64,000 nucleotides of DNA from Flavobacterium denitrificans DSM 15936 (GTDB lineage Bacteria; Bacteroidota; Bacteroidia; Flavobacteriales; Flavobacteriaceae), in NCBI RefSeq assembly GCF_000425445.1, contig NZ_AUDL01000008.1:372001-436000 (forward strand), given 5' to 3'. A program made the position numbers and the translations under genes. The notes under the pieces are model-generated. The model had not been told where the DNA came from. It worked only from the letters and a program-made list of their open reading frames with translations, and did not search any database. Of this stretch, positions 45,475 through 55,095 are shown piece by piece. How positions within the stretch are numbered: position 1 is the first letter of the stretch; every line of letters starts with the position of its first letter.

Positions 45475-47015
45475 GATGATAAACCTATTTTTTTCTTAAA
45501 ATAGATGGAAAACTTGATGATGTCCTCTTTTTCACTCTTAGACAAACCAAACATCAAAACTAATGATCCAACCGATAATGCAGACACACAAAAAATTACT
45601 GGCAATCTAACAAATGAAGTAATGGAACTTTTTGATATTATAAAAATTAATAAAGAAGATAATAATGTTATAATTAATGCCGGAATAATAAACGATTTAA
45701 TATACTGGGAATACTCGAATGCTTTATAAAATTTTTTAAGGCAAATTAATCTGATAAAATGCGAAAATATAGCTGCCAAAATCATTACTATATAAGTCGA
45801 ATAAGCTGGAAAACCTAGTTTAAACAAAATATATGTTACTGGAACACATAAAAGCGTAATCGTTTCTACTGGTATATGATACTCCTTAACCCGGCCAATA
45901 GCTTGGATTATTATTGAAATAGGATTATTTAATGACATTATTAGGGTGTAAATCAAAATAAGTCGAGAAAATACTACAGTCTCTGGATCAGCTTTGGTTA
46001 ACCAAAACATTAAAACAGTATTCATCTCAAAAATAAGTGGTAAGGAGACTATTAGCAATCCATAATAAATAACCTTATTACTTAAATTAAAAATCTTATT
46101 TAAATATAAATATGATTCTTCAGCATAAGATTTAATCATTTGCGGCCTAAGTGCCATTAAAAAACTTGCAGTCAATGAACTTAATGCAAAATTAAACTGG
46201 AAGGATATAGCCCTCGCAGCGTTAAATAAGGGACCAAAAAACAAGTTAATTAAAATCGTAGTAATTTGTGACATTCCAACTCCGGCCAAAGAACCAAATA
46301 ATGACCATCCTGAAAAAGAAATTAAGTCTCTAAATAATTTTCTTTCAGTTTGTATTTTATAACGACATTCTTCATATTTAAAATAACCAATTAGAACATA
46401 CGAGATCATTATCAGAAAAGAAGTTAATAATAAACTAGCTCCGTAAACAATTAATCTATCTTTTGGAATCACAAAAAGCAATAAGGCTGCAGAAAATTTT
46501 AAAAGACATTCTGCAGTACTGATAACCGTAAATATTCCCATATCCTCACGAGCTATTACTGCCGCAGAATAAGGTACCTGTAGGAAAGTGAAAATAAAGG
46601 AAAAAATCGAGAATTGATAAATCCAATTTGCAGCATTAATTCGATTGTCAGGTATAACTAAATAATGATTTACAAACCACAAACCAATTGTCTCTCCAAA
46701 GATTATCACAACAAGTGATAAAATAAAATAGATATTTATACTTGTTGAAAAAATATCTTGAAGCCTACTTATTTTATTATCGCCAATAGTAGATGAGTAA
46801 TACCTTTGTGTTGCTGTTGAGAGAACACTCGACAAACTAATAAGCATTGTTATAACACCAGCTACAACATCATTAATTCCATAATCAACAGCACCAAGAG
46901 CCTTTAATACAATTCGAACAGTGTATAAGTTAATAATCATGACAACAACCATTCTTATATATAATAAAATGGAATTTTTAGCTATCCGACTACTATTTGA
47001 ATTATTTTTCTGCAT
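45471..47015 (-). CDS. wzx: Polysaccharide flippase, Wzx type
   Basis: A 514-residue membrane protein with about 12-14 hydrophobic segments. The N-terminus (SSRIAKNSILLYIRMVVVMIINLYTVRIVL in parts: RIAKNSILLYIRM, LYTVRIVLKALG) and GINDVVAGVITM are the hallmarks of MOP-superfamily O-antigen flippases. It moves the lipid-linked repeat across the inner membrane. The ATG follows a 370-nt non-coding gap after wzz, so a separate transcript is possible. It overlaps wzy by 4 nt. The C-terminal 20 residues are polar. Confidence 0.9.
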   Translation of the reverse strand: MQKNNSNSSRIAKNSILLYIRMVVVMIINLYTVRIVLKALGAVDYGINDVVAGVITMLISLSSVLSTATQRYYSSTIGDNKISRLQDIFSTSINIYFILSLVVIIFGETIGLWFVNHYLVIPDNRINAANWIYQFSIFSFIFTFLQVPYSAAVIAREDMGIFTVISTAECLLKFSAALLLFVIPKDRLIVYGASLLLTSFLIMISYVLIGYFKYEECRYKIQTERKLFRDLISFSGWSLFGSLAGVGMSQITTILINLFFGPLFNAARAISFQFNFALSSLTASFLMALRPQMIKSYAEESYLYLNKIFNLSNKVIYYGLLIVSLPLIFEMNTVLMFWLTKADPETVVFSRLILIYTLIMSLNNPISIIIQAIGRVKEYHIPVETITLLCVPVTYILFKLGFPAYSTYIVMILAAIFSHFIRLICLKKFYKAFEYSQYIKSFIIPALIITLLSSLLIFIISKSSITSFVRLPVIFCVSALSVGSLVLMFGLSKSEKEDIIKFSIYFKKKIGLSS

Positions 47016-47385
47016 TTATTTTTTTATATTTTTAGCACTAAAAAAGTCACGATACATTCTTATTCTCGCAATCAATAAATGTCAAAAAAACTGTAGTTTT
47101 ATAAAGAAATGAAAATCATATTTATACTTATCTCTTGGCAACCAACACAACTTAGTATATTATCAAAGAATTACCTTATATTTCAGAATATCTAAAAACA
47201 ATTTCTTTAGTTTATTTACTAAGTGTTTAAAAAAATTGATTTCCTTAATCTGTGAATTTCAATTTTATAAGTGCACAAATTATACTAGACATTTACTCAT
47301 AGATTTGAAATTTTTAAGTCTGCCAAATAAGATAATTTGCGAACTAGAATGCTTTAAATTTCAAAACTGCTTTTTTTTATGCTAT
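47016..47385. other. 370-nt non-coding gap between wzz and wzx
   Basis: The longest non-coding stretch in the window. It is AT-rich with stop codons in all frames. I found no full match to the -7 consensus and no GC-rich hairpin or T-run that would make a terminator. A small AT-rich repeat structure may exist but is not distinguishable from background. The gap may hold a divergent promoter, a riboregulatory element, or the scar of a deleted gene. Confidence 0.6.
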
Positions 47386-48456
47386 TTAAGCGCTTAATTC
47401 ATTAAACATTTTCTTAAACAACAAACATAATACTACCAAAAAACCAGCTATTATTCCTCCGAATACAAAACCTTTTGCTTTACTTAATTTATCATTTTTT
47501 AAAGGCAAAATAGGTTGATCTATTATTTGAATTAAAGGAGTTTCTTTACGAAGGGTAACTTTTGCTAACTCAGATTGCTTAACAAGTTCTGTCAAAACTG
47601 CCGTGTTTGCCTGTACATCTACTTGTCTTCTTGCAGAAGGAGTTCGTCGTACATTGAGTGCTGGATTTAAATTAAAAGCATTATCATTAGCCACTGCTAC
47701 TCCTGTAATAGCACTATTCAATTCGCCACGTACTGAATCGACTTGACGTTCTAAAATTGTCATATTCATCCTGGCTTTTTTACTTTTTGTCTCTACGTAA
47801 AATTTACCAACCTGTCTAGCCAACGCTTCGCAAAAGTAAAGGGAAAACAATTCACTATTAGAGGTCATATCCATTGATATGATGGATATTTTTTTATCCT
47901 TTTGGGCAACAGATAAAGAATTTTTAGACAAATCTTTATAAATCTCACCCAATATACTATCATGAACGCGAGTAAAATATTTTCTTTGAGTTTGTGGAGA
48001 AAATTCTATGTTCTTAAACTCAGAGTCATCATTCCATTTTTTTCTCCATTCATTATTTTGAATGTACATTTCAGCCAAAGATATTACTTTATCATTTACT
48101 TTTACGGGAGTCAATAAAGTCTGCTCGACCATTTTACGAGATTTAAACAATTCAGCTAAATTAGAACTAGTAAAAATACTCCCGCCACCAGTTCCTAAAT
48201 CTATTCCAAATGAACTAGCCAGTCCTAAAGCTCCTCCTAATCCTCCTCCGGATTTTTCATCTTCTAATGCAAATGTTAATGTTGCAGTATATGCAGTTTT
48301 TTTAATAAAAGAATAAGCCAATCCTAAAAATGCTCCTAAAACTCCGGCAAAAACGATAATTTTCCACTTACTTATTAAATATTGGCTCCAATCTTTTGCT
48401 TTTCCGATTAGTTCTTTCATTGAAATCTCTTCGGTATCGATATTTTTTTTCTCCAT
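47386..48456 (-). CDS. wzz: Chain-length determinant protein, Wzz type without kinase domain
   Basis: A 356-residue polysaccharide co-polymerase. Two transmembrane segments flank a periplasmic domain: one near residues 31-50 (WKIIVFAGVLGAFLGLAYSF) and one near 330-350 (GFVFGGIIAGFLVVLCLLF). A glycine-rich stretch (GGGLGGALGLASSFG) follows the first segment, a feature of Bacteroidota Wzz proteins. It has no Walker motifs, unlike the Wzc protein at 57583. It would set chain length for the Wzy polymer and may partner the SLBB exporter encoded just upstream (10 nt). Confidence 0.9.
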   Translation of the reverse strand: MEKKNIDTEEISMKELIGKAKDWSQYLISKWKIIVFAGVLGAFLGLAYSFIKKTAYTATLTFALEDEKSGGGLGGALGLASSFGIDLGTGGGSIFTSSNLAELFKSRKMVEQTLLTPVKVNDKVISLAEMYIQNNEWRKKWNDDSEFKNIEFSPQTQRKYFTRVHDSILGEIYKDLSKNSLSVAQKDKKISIISMDMTSNSELFSLYFCEALARQVGKFYVETKSKKARMNMTILERQVDSVRGELNSAITGVAVANDNAFNLNPALNVRRTPSARRQVDVQANTAVLTELVKQSELAKVTLRKETPLIQIIDQPILPLKNDKLSKAKGFVFGGIIAGFLVVLCLLFKKMFNELSA

Positions 48457-48466
48457 TTAAAAAATT

Positions 48467-50917
48467 CTATTTAAAAGCAGTTACAATTAATACTGCTAAA
48501 CTAGTCAAGACACTTCCGATACTTATCCATTCTCCTGCTGACATTTTTCTTGTCTCCGGTTTTTCAGGAACTACAATTTGCGAATCTGGTTCAACTGTAG
48601 GATATGATCTAAAAAACAAAAAAGATTTTGTAACTGATGCTTTACCATTAGGGTAAATTATATATGCTTTTTTCTTCCATCCTTTATTATCAACACCACC
48701 CACAGCATCGATATAGTATTTAAATCCTTTACCATTTCTATATGGAATTTCAGAAGTTAATAATACATTTCCAGTAACTTTTACACCTTCATTATAAATA
48801 GCAACTTCAATTTCATCACCTGGAAACAGAGTTACATTCGAATAATGATTTTTATCCTTTACAATCTTCTCCCAGTTAACTGGAATAGTGGCGTATTTCA
48901 AATCTTCCTTTAATTTTTTCGACAATTTCTCCTTAAGTGTATCATTTTTAGACAAATTCAAATCAACGCTTTCTATCTTTTCAATTTGTTCTTGCTTAAT
49001 TGGCCTTTTAATTTTCATTCCATCTAAATTGGCAATAGAAGTTAATCCACCAGCTCGCATCACAACATTGTAAACAGTTTCTTTTTTGTTTGCTAGAACA
49101 TATTTACCTGGATAACCTACCGCACCAGAAACTGTAACCATTTGAGGTTTTTCGTAAACTGCCATTTTTCTGATGTTGATGACGTCAAAAGGTTTTAAAA
49201 TAAAATTCTTTACTTGTTCATTATTATCTGCAGTAATTTCAAGCTCAACTAATTCCACACGTTTTGGATCCGCATCGTCTATTTCGTCAGATTTTACCAT
49301 TCTTGCAATTTCCACTCTTTTCGATGCAGAACCTGTAAGACCTCCAACTTGAACAACTAAATCATTCAACGTTAAATTTTCAAAATATTCGTACTCACCA
49401 GGATTCTTAACTTCACCGTCTATCGTTACTTTGTATTCTTCTCTAAAATCTAAAATAGAATACACTGTCACAATGTCTTCTCTTTTTAATTCAATATCAG
49501 CATTTAGATCTCCAGACAATGCACCTCCTAAATCCACATTGACAATTTCGGTTGTCAAATCTGTTTTTAAACGTATAATTCTAGCTCTTTTTGTATAAGC
49601 ATCTTCTTTAAGCCCTTCTGCTCTTGTAATAAGATCCGAAATTCGCATTCCTTCACTATATGAATAATAATCTGGTCTAAAAACAGCTCCTTCAATTTTA
49701 ATACGATTTTCAAAGCGATTTAAAATTTTTGTAACTTTAAAAACGTCTCCTGACTTTGGAGTATAGGTACTATATTCACTTTCATTGATATCATGAACTT
49801 TGAACTCTTTTCCTGTTTTTTGTAATACATTTACTGAAGCCGTATAAGCAAACTCATTAAATCCAGAAGCAAAATTTAACAAATCAGAGAATTTTTCTCC
49901 TTTTTTCATTTCAAAGATTCCAGGACGCTTAACTTCACCTTCAACTACAACTCTGTCTGTATAAGAAGGAATTCTAATGACATCATTATCTTTCAACGTA
50001 ACATTATCAGACTGATCTCCTTTTACCAAAAATTTATAAATATCAATATTTCTATAAACTTTATTATTTCTTAGCAATTCAATATTTCTATAGCTTCCAT
50101 TTTTTCCTGGACCACCGGCTAAATGCAATGCATTATAAACAGTCGCCAACGATGAAATTGAATAATTACCAGGTTGTTTTCCACCAACAATTGTTACTTT
50201 AATCGTTCTTATTCCGCTCAAACTAACACTAACTTGTGACTGACCGGATCTTACTGTGCTGTAAACTCTTGCAATTGCCGCTTTTATCTTTTGCGTTGCA
50301 GCTTCAATTGTCATTCCTGAAACAGCAATTTGCCCAACATAATCAATAGTGATTCTACCTTCAACACTTACAGGAATACTTGAATTATACTCCTGAACTC
50401 CATATACGCTCACTTGCAACTCATCACCAGGACCTAAAACATAATTCAATGGCGTTGCCAATTTTAGATCTGGCTCAAAATTTAAAGTTGGATTATCAAA
50501 CAATTCAGATCCGAAAATCAAAGCATTTAATGAATCTTTTACTTTATCATTTTTAATTTTTTCTTGCTTTCTACCAAAATCAGAATCTTTATCGTTTTTT
50601 TTCAGCTTGTTTTCTTTGTCAGAATCTTTATTTTTGCCAGAATCTTTTGCTATTTTCTTTTCATATTCAGCAAGCTTAACTTTTAATTTATTAAACTCAG
50701 TTTGGCTCATCCCTTTAGATAGTACCATTGGTTCAACTTGATCAAGAGTTGCATTATTACTCTTTAACTGGGTACTAATTTTTGCCAAATCATCATCTGA
50801 CAAATAATCGACTTTTACTGTACTTAAATCTTTAGACTTAAGCAAATCCTGCGCATGTCCATTATAGGATATTAATAAAACAAACAATAATGTAAGAACG
50901 TAAGTTATCTTTTTCAT
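48467..50917 (-). CDS. Multi-SLBB polysaccharide export protein
   Basis: An 816-residue exported protein with a signal peptide (residues 1-22, ending GHA). A poly-export domain begins near 155 with LGPGDELQVSVYG and RITIDYVGQIAVSGMT. Several SLBB domains follow, each with a VxGxVxxPGxYxx-type strand (for example VTIVGGKQPGNYSI, VVEGEVKRPGIFEM, VTIDGEVKNPGEYEY, VTVSGAVGYPGKYVL). The C-terminus ends with a hydrophobic helix (about 790-814) like the one that forms the outer-membrane pore in Wza. A lysine/aspartate-rich linker (about 90-125) separates the start from the core. It is a second exporter beside the short Wza at 60053. Confidence 0.9.
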   Translation of the reverse strand: MKKITYVLTLLFVLLISYNGHAQDLLKSKDLSTVKVDYLSDDDLAKISTQLKSNNATLDQVEPMVLSKGMSQTEFNKLKVKLAEYEKKIAKDSGKNKDSDKENKLKKNDKDSDFGRKQEKIKNDKVKDSLNALIFGSELFDNPTLNFEPDLKLATPLNYVLGPGDELQVSVYGVQEYNSSIPVSVEGRITIDYVGQIAVSGMTIEAATQKIKAAIARVYSTVRSGQSQVSVSLSGIRTIKVTIVGGKQPGNYSISSLATVYNALHLAGGPGKNGSYRNIELLRNNKVYRNIDIYKFLVKGDQSDNVTLKDNDVIRIPSYTDRVVVEGEVKRPGIFEMKKGEKFSDLLNFASGFNEFAYTASVNVLQKTGKEFKVHDINESEYSTYTPKSGDVFKVTKILNRFENRIKIEGAVFRPDYYSYSEGMRISDLITRAEGLKEDAYTKRARIIRLKTDLTTEIVNVDLGGALSGDLNADIELKREDIVTVYSILDFREEYKVTIDGEVKNPGEYEYFENLTLNDLVVQVGGLTGSASKRVEIARMVKSDEIDDADPKRVELVELEITADNNEQVKNFILKPFDVINIRKMAVYEKPQMVTVSGAVGYPGKYVLANKKETVYNVVMRAGGLTSIANLDGMKIKRPIKQEQIEKIESVDLNLSKNDTLKEKLSKKLKEDLKYATIPVNWEKIVKDKNHYSNVTLFPGDEIEVAIYNEGVKVTGNVLLTSEIPYRNGKGFKYYIDAVGGVDNKGWKKKAYIIYPNGKASVTKSFLFFRSYPTVEPDSQIVVPEKPETRKMSAGEWISIGSVLTSLAVLIVTAFK

Positions 50918-50963
50918 TGAGCTATAGTTTTAACCTTTATTTCGTTAAAATAAATATTTTAGA

Positions 50964-52010
50964 TTATGAATATTGTTTTTTGTAATAATCCTTATAAGAT
51001 CCTGAGGTCACATTTGTAAGCCACTCCTCATTATTCAAATACCAATTAATAGTTCTTTGCAAACCTTCCTCAAAAGTCACAGATGGCTTCCAACCTAATT
51101 CTTTATTGATTTTTGATGCATCAATCGCATAACGCAAATCATGACCAGGTCTATCTTTTACATAAGTAATTAGCTTTTCAGAAGTTCCTTTCTCTCTTTC
51201 TAATTTACCATCCATAATTTGGCATAGTAATTTAACCAAATCAATGTTTTTCCATTCATTGAAACCTCCAATATTATAGGTCTCGTGATTTTTACCTTCA
51301 TGAAAAACTAAATCAATCGCAATAGCATGGTCTTCAACAAAAAGCCAATCACGAGTATAATTTCCATCTCCATAAACCGGCAAAGGTTTATTATTTATTA
51401 TATTATTTATAAAAAGAGGAATTAATTTTTCTGGAAAATGATATGATCCATAATTATTTGAACAATTTGTTAAAACGTAAGGCAAGCCATAAGTTTCTCC
51501 ATATGCTCTAACAAAATGATCAGAACTTGCTTTTGAAGCTGAATAAGGAGAATTAGGATCGTAAGGAGTTGTTTCTGTAAACAATCCTTCTGTTCCTAGC
51601 GAACCATAAACTTCGTCAGTACTAATATGATAAAATCTTTTTCCTTCAAAATTGCCTTTCCATTGGTTTTTAGCTGCATTCAACAAGTTCATTGTTCCAA
51701 TAACATTTGTTTTTACAAATGCCAATGGATCTTCAATCGAACGATCAACGTGAGATTCAGCAGCTAAATGCAAAACACCATCAAGATTATGTAGAGAAAA
51801 AAGCTCGTTTATAAAGTTCTCGTCAACTATATCACCCTTTATAAAAGTATAATTTGGCTGGTCCTCAATATCTTTAATATTTTCAAGATTTCCTGCATAG
51901 GTTAATGCATCTAAATTAAAAATTTGATATTCTGGATAATTATTTACAAAACGTCTGACAACATGTGACCCAATAAAACCAGCGCCACCAGTGATAAGAA
52001 TTTTTTTCAT
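50964..52010 (-). CDS. rfbB: dTDP-glucose 4,6-dehydratase
   Basis: A 348-residue extended [16 protein letters not shown] (5-17), [22 protein letters not shown] (catalytic Asp-Glu follow threonine) and [20 protein letters not shown] (catalytic Tyr-Lys) identify RmlB clearly. It makes dTDP-4-keto-6-deoxyglucose, the branch point to dTDP-L-rhamnose (rfbC, rfbD at 26843-28234) and to the dTDP-3-amino sugar. rfbA, which makes its substrate, is 24 kb downstream in the same operon block. ATG start, 9 nt after the manC gene. Confidence 0.96.
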   Translation of the reverse strand: MKKILITGGAGFIGSHVVRRFVNNYPEYQIFNLDALTYAGNLENIKDIEDQPNYTFIKGDIVDENFINELFSLHNLDGVLHLAAESHVDRSIEDPLAFVKTNVIGTMNLLNAAKNQWKGNFEGKRFYHISTDEVYGSLGTEGLFTETTPYDPNSPYSASKASSDHFVRAYGETYGLPYVLTNCSNNYGSYHFPEKLIPLFINNIINNKPLPVYGDGNYTRDWLFVEDHAIAIDLVFHEGKNHETYNIGGFNEWKNIDLVKLLCQIMDGKLEREKGTSEKLITYVKDRPGHDLRYAIDASKINKELGWKPSVTFEEGLQRTINWYLNNEEWLTNVTSGSYKDYYKKQYS

Positions 52011-52019
52011 TTCAATTTA

Positions 52020-53027
52020 TTAATTTAACAATTCAGAATTTTGCTTTTCCAGCTCACTGTAAATATCTTTTACGTCTTGAGAACTTTCTTTCTGCAAAAT
52101 TAAATTTGCTGAATCAGTATGAACAAATATTGTGTTTTTTAAACCTAAAAAAGTAGTGTGCAAATCACACCCAATTACCATATTTCCATCTTTATCAATT
52201 GGATGTCCTTTCGATATTAAATAATCATAAACTGATTCAAATGACCCTAAATCTGACCAAGCGAATGAAGCGGGAACAACCTTAATTTTCTTGCTTCGTT
52301 CCATTACTGCATAATCGATACTAATTGAAGGAATTTCCATAGATAAATTCAAATCTAAAAACCCATCGTTACTTGCTTCCCAAACCGCTTTAGATTTTTC
52401 ATAAACATCTGGTTGAAATTGTTTTAATTCATCCAGAAGTACTCCTGCTTTAAAACAAAACATTCCACTATTCCACAAAAAATTTCCTCTTGCGATGAAC
52501 TCTTTTGCAGTAGTTTCGTTTGGTTTTTCACGGAATGAAATTACTTTATCTCCTTTTGATTCAATATATCCATATCCCGTTTCAGGTTTTGTTGGAATAA
52601 CTCCAAATGTAACAATAAAACCATCATTTGCTTTTGAAATAGCTTCATCGATAGCATTATTGTAATTTTCCATCAAATCAATAATATGATCAGACGGCGT
52701 TACGATTAATATATCTTCTGGATCTGATGCAAAAGCTGCAAATGCAATTGCTGCCGCAGTATTTCTAGGTGTTGCTTCTACAATATTCGTGTATGAAGTT
52801 TTGGATTTATCCATTACTTTTCCACTTAAATGGTGATTATCAACATTTCCAACAACCATAACCTTATTTGCTAAATGACTATTACGATCGACAGTCATTT
52901 CAAATAAAGATTTCCCTTCAAATATTTCTAAATATTGTTTCGGCTGACTTTTACGAGAAAGAGGCCACAATCTACTGCCTACTCCACCAGTCAAAATTAC
53001 ATGTGTAATTGATTTTTCTGTACTCAT
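52020..53027 (-). CDS. manC: Mannose-1-phosphate guanylyltransferase
   Basis: A 335-residue nucleotidyltransferase from the ATG at 53025-53027; a TTG four codons earlier exists but is less likely. TGGVGSRLWPLSRKSQPKQY is the GDP-mannose pyrophosphorylase signature and VTPSDHIID the metal motif. It lacks the C-terminal phosphomannose isomerase domain seen in long ManC proteins. It supplies GDP-mannose, used as donor or as precursor of other GDP-sugars, although no GDP-mannose-converting gene is seen in the window. It sits between tviB and rfbB in the operon head. Confidence 0.93.
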   Translation of the reverse strand: MSTEKSITHVILTGGVGSRLWPLSRKSQPKQYLEIFEGKSLFEMTVDRNSHLANKVMVVGNVDNHHLSGKVMDKSKTSYTNIVEATPRNTAAAIAFAAFASDPEDILIVTPSDHIIDLMENYNNAIDEAISKANDGFIVTFGVIPTKPETGYGYIESKGDKVISFREKPNETTAKEFIARGNFLWNSGMFCFKAGVLLDELKQFQPDVYEKSKAVWEASNDGFLDLNLSMEIPSISIDYAVMERSKKIKVVPASFAWSDLGSFESVYDYLISKGHPIDKDGNMVIGCDLHTTFLGLKNTIFVHTDSANLILQKESSQDVKDIYSELEKQNSELLN

Positions 53028-53056
53028 ATTTCTAAACAAAAAAAGAATCTTGGAAA

Positions 53057-54337
53057 CTATAATCTATTATCGGCTATAGTACCCAAAACTCCTTTTATAT
53101 CATAAATTAAACTCTTTTCTTTCTGTAAACTTGAAAAATTTAATTCTAAAAACTCCATATGCGAAACTCCTAGAACTATTGCATCAAATTTATTGTTTGG
53201 AATAGAGTTTAATGTTACTAAATTATATTCTTTTATTACATCATCTGCATTTGCAAGGGGATCAAATATTGTTACTAAAATCCCATATTCTTTTAAAGCT
53301 TTTACAACATCAACAATTTTGGTATTTCTGACATCTGGACAATTTTCCTTGAAAGTTATTCCAAGCATTAGCAACTCAGCGCCATTTACGGAGATACATT
53401 TCTTTATCATCAACTTCACTATTTGTGAAGCTACATACTCGCCCATACTATCATTCAAACGTCTTCCTGCTAAAATTATTTCAGGATGATATCCAAATTC
53501 TTGAGCCCTTTGTGCCAAATAGTATGGATCAACGCCAATACAATGTCCACCAACTAAACCTGGTTTGAAAGGTAAAAAATTCCACTTTGTAGATGCGGCC
53601 GCCAATACTTCTTGAGTATCAATATTCATCAAATTGAATATCTTGGCTAGTTCATTTACAAAAGCAATATTAATATCCCTTTGAGAATTCTCTATCACTT
53701 TCGCCGCCTCAGCGACTTTTATTGTTGGTGCTAAATGCGTTCCGGCCGTAATTACAGATTTATATAAGGCATCTACTTTTAAACCAATTTCCGGAGTAGA
53801 TCCGGAAGTGACTTTTAAAATTTTCTCAACAGTATGCTCTTTATCTCCTGGATTTATTCTCTCCGGTGAATATCCTACGTAAAAATCAACATTTAATTTA
53901 AGACCAGATATCTTTTCTAGCACTGGAACACATTCTTCTTCTGTAACCCCTGGATAAACAGTAGATTCATAAATAACAATATCATTTTTCTTTAATACCT
54001 TCCCAACAGCTTCACTGGATTTATACAGCGGAGATAAATCTGGCTTATTATTTTTATCTACTGGTGTGGGCACTGTAATTATATAATAATTACAATTTTC
54101 AATATCTTTTAGCGATGTTGTACAATATAACCCTTTATTTATATTAAGGTTATCTACAAGAACTTCTTGCAAAATATCATCTTCAACTTCTAAAGTAGTG
54201 TCTGTTCCAGATTTTAAAGAATTAACTCTTGATTCATTAATATCCAAACCTATAACTAAATATTTTGTAGCAAATAAACGAGCCAAAGGAAGCCCAACAT
54301 AACCTAAACCAATAACTGCAATTTTAATATTTTCCAA
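53057..54337 (-). CDS. tviB: UDP-N-acetylhexosamine 6-dehydrogenase, TviB type
   Basis: A 426-residue nucleotide-sugar dehydrogenase. KIAVIGLGYVGLPLA (5-19), VPTPVD, YESTVYPGVTEEECVP, VGYSPERINPGD and GLVGGHCIGVDPYYLA (catalytic cysteine) closely match TviB of Vi-antigen synthesis. It oxidises UDP-GlcNAc to UDP-GlcNAcA. The TviC-like epimerase at 56582 then gives UDP-GalNAcA. The start is TTG at 54335-54337, as an in-frame TAA lies three codons upstream. A strong promoter and a structured leader lie 90 nt upstream, making tviB the first gene of the long operon. Confidence 0.93.
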   Translation of the reverse strand: MENIKIAVIGLGYVGLPLARLFATKYLVIGLDINESRVNSLKSGTDTTLEVEDDILQEVLVDNLNINKGLYCTTSLKDIENCNYYIITVPTPVDKNNKPDLSPLYKSSEAVGKVLKKNDIVIYESTVYPGVTEEECVPVLEKISGLKLNVDFYVGYSPERINPGDKEHTVEKILKVTSGSTPEIGLKVDALYKSVITAGTHLAPTIKVAEAAKVIENSQRDINIAFVNELAKIFNLMNIDTQEVLAAASTKWNFLPFKPGLVGGHCIGVDPYYLAQRAQEFGYHPEIILAGRRLNDSMGEYVASQIVKLMIKKCISVNGAELLMLGITFKENCPDVRNTKIVDVVKALKEYGILVTIFDPLANADDVIKEYNLVTLNSIPNNKFDAIVLGVSHMEFLELNFSSLQKEKSLIYDIKGVLGTIADNRL

Positions 54338-54368
54338 TTCTAATTAATTTATTCTGTTGTTAAAATTT

Positions 54369-54404
54369 ACGGCTTCGCCGTTCCGAGTCCCAACACTTGG
54401 CCTC
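54369..54404 (-). promoter_or_regulatory. GC-rich double hairpin in the tviB leader
   Basis: In the leader of the tviB operon, 23 of 36 bases are G or C, in a strongly AT-rich region. Two hairpins can form on the minus strand: GAG/CTC with CCAA-TTGG (loop GTG, 54385-54404) and ACGGC-GCCGT with a GAA loop (54369-54381). Their place just after the predicted transcription start makes them candidates for an antiterminator loading site. Confidence 0.5.
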
Positions 54405-54428
54405 AGTTACTAATTCAATCTTTTTCGG

Positions 54429-54459
54429 CAAATATAAGACAATAAGTCAATTTATTCAA
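54429..54459 (-). promoter_or_regulatory. Bacteroidota-type promoter of the tviB operon
   Basis: On the minus strand the -7 box is TATATTTG (54429-54436), a full match to TAnnTTTG, and a -33 TTG (54457-54459) lies upstream with 20 nt between. The spacing is within the 17-23 nt known for Flavobacterium. Transcription would start near 54421, about 85 nt before the tviB start. This is the best-formed promoter in the window. Confidence 0.72.
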
Positions 54460-54551
54460 TACGGTTTCCCGTAATACTAATAAAACAAAAAATAAGAAAA
54501 TTTTTAAAAGCGTCAACTAGTTATTTATCAGCCTGTAAAAAATTACTCTAT

Positions 54552-54602
54552 AAAAAAAACAGAAAATAAAATCTCTAATTCGAGTATTTTTATCTTCTGT
54601 TT
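54552..54602 (-). terminator. Intrinsic terminator after upxY
   Basis: Begins 19 nt after the upxY stop. Arms of 14 bp (one G-T pair) flank a 14-nt loop: AACAGAAGATAAAA and its partner ending in TTCTGTT, followed on the minus strand by eight T. It would end the wza-to-upxY transcript ahead of the tviB promoter unless antiterminated. Confidence 0.82.
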
Positions 54603-54620
54603 AATACTTTTTAAGCAAAA

Positions 54621-55085
54621 TTATTTATATTTTATCTTAAGAACACAGCCCATAGACTCCAAAACCAAGATATAATGTGTTTTTGAAACTTCCTGAACTA
54701 TTGCATCTTGATTACTGAAAGCACCAGATTCTAATTTTATCCTGTCGCCAACTTGAATTGACGACACTGTAATATCACTTACATTTGATGCTTTAAGGCT
54801 AGATTTTATTATACTTATTTCCTCATCGCGAACAACAGCTGGCTTCCCAAGCCAGAATAAATACCTTACAACACCAGGAATATTAAATACAGTATTTCTA
54901 TCTATTTCTGAAAGCTGCACAAATACATATGAATTAAATAATGGTATTTCAACCTTCTTCTTTCTATCAGACCATTGCTTGATCTGCGTTATCAAAGGGC
55001 AATAACATTCAACACCTATTTGCGTAAGTCGTTCAGCGACCTTCTTTTCCCACTTGGGCTTTGTATAAAGCACGTACCAATTCAT
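54621..55085 (-). CDS. upxY: UpxY/NusG-like transcription antiterminator
   Basis: A 154-residue NusG-N/KOW protein. NWYVLYTKPKWEKKVAERL (2-20) opens the NusG-N domain, VECYCPLITQIKQWSDRKKKVEIPLFNSYVFV (in parts: VECYCPL, PLFNSYVFVQL) continues it, and VVRYLFWLGKPAVV fits RfaH-type paralogues. The tail VGDRIKLESGAF...AIVQEV is the KOW region. In Bacteroides, UpxY proteins let RNA polymerase read through the leader of their own capsule operon. Here the gene is at the end of a short operon and is followed by a terminator and a promoter, an uncommon order. It has a 14-bp inverted repeat in its leader. Start ATG. Confidence 0.9.
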   Translation of the reverse strand: MNWYVLYTKPKWEKKVAERLTQIGVECYCPLITQIKQWSDRKKKVEIPLFNSYVFVQLSEIDRNTVFNIPGVVRYLFWLGKPAVVRDEEISIIKSSLKASNVSDITVSSIQVGDRIKLESGAFSNQDAIVQEVSKTHYILVLESMGCVLKIKYK

Positions 55086-55095
55086 AACTCTAATT

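Noticed and set aside
45505..45729. A 74-codon plus-strand frame opposite the wzx C-terminus.
   Set aside because: It is antisense to a clear membrane protein gene, with no promoter or motif.
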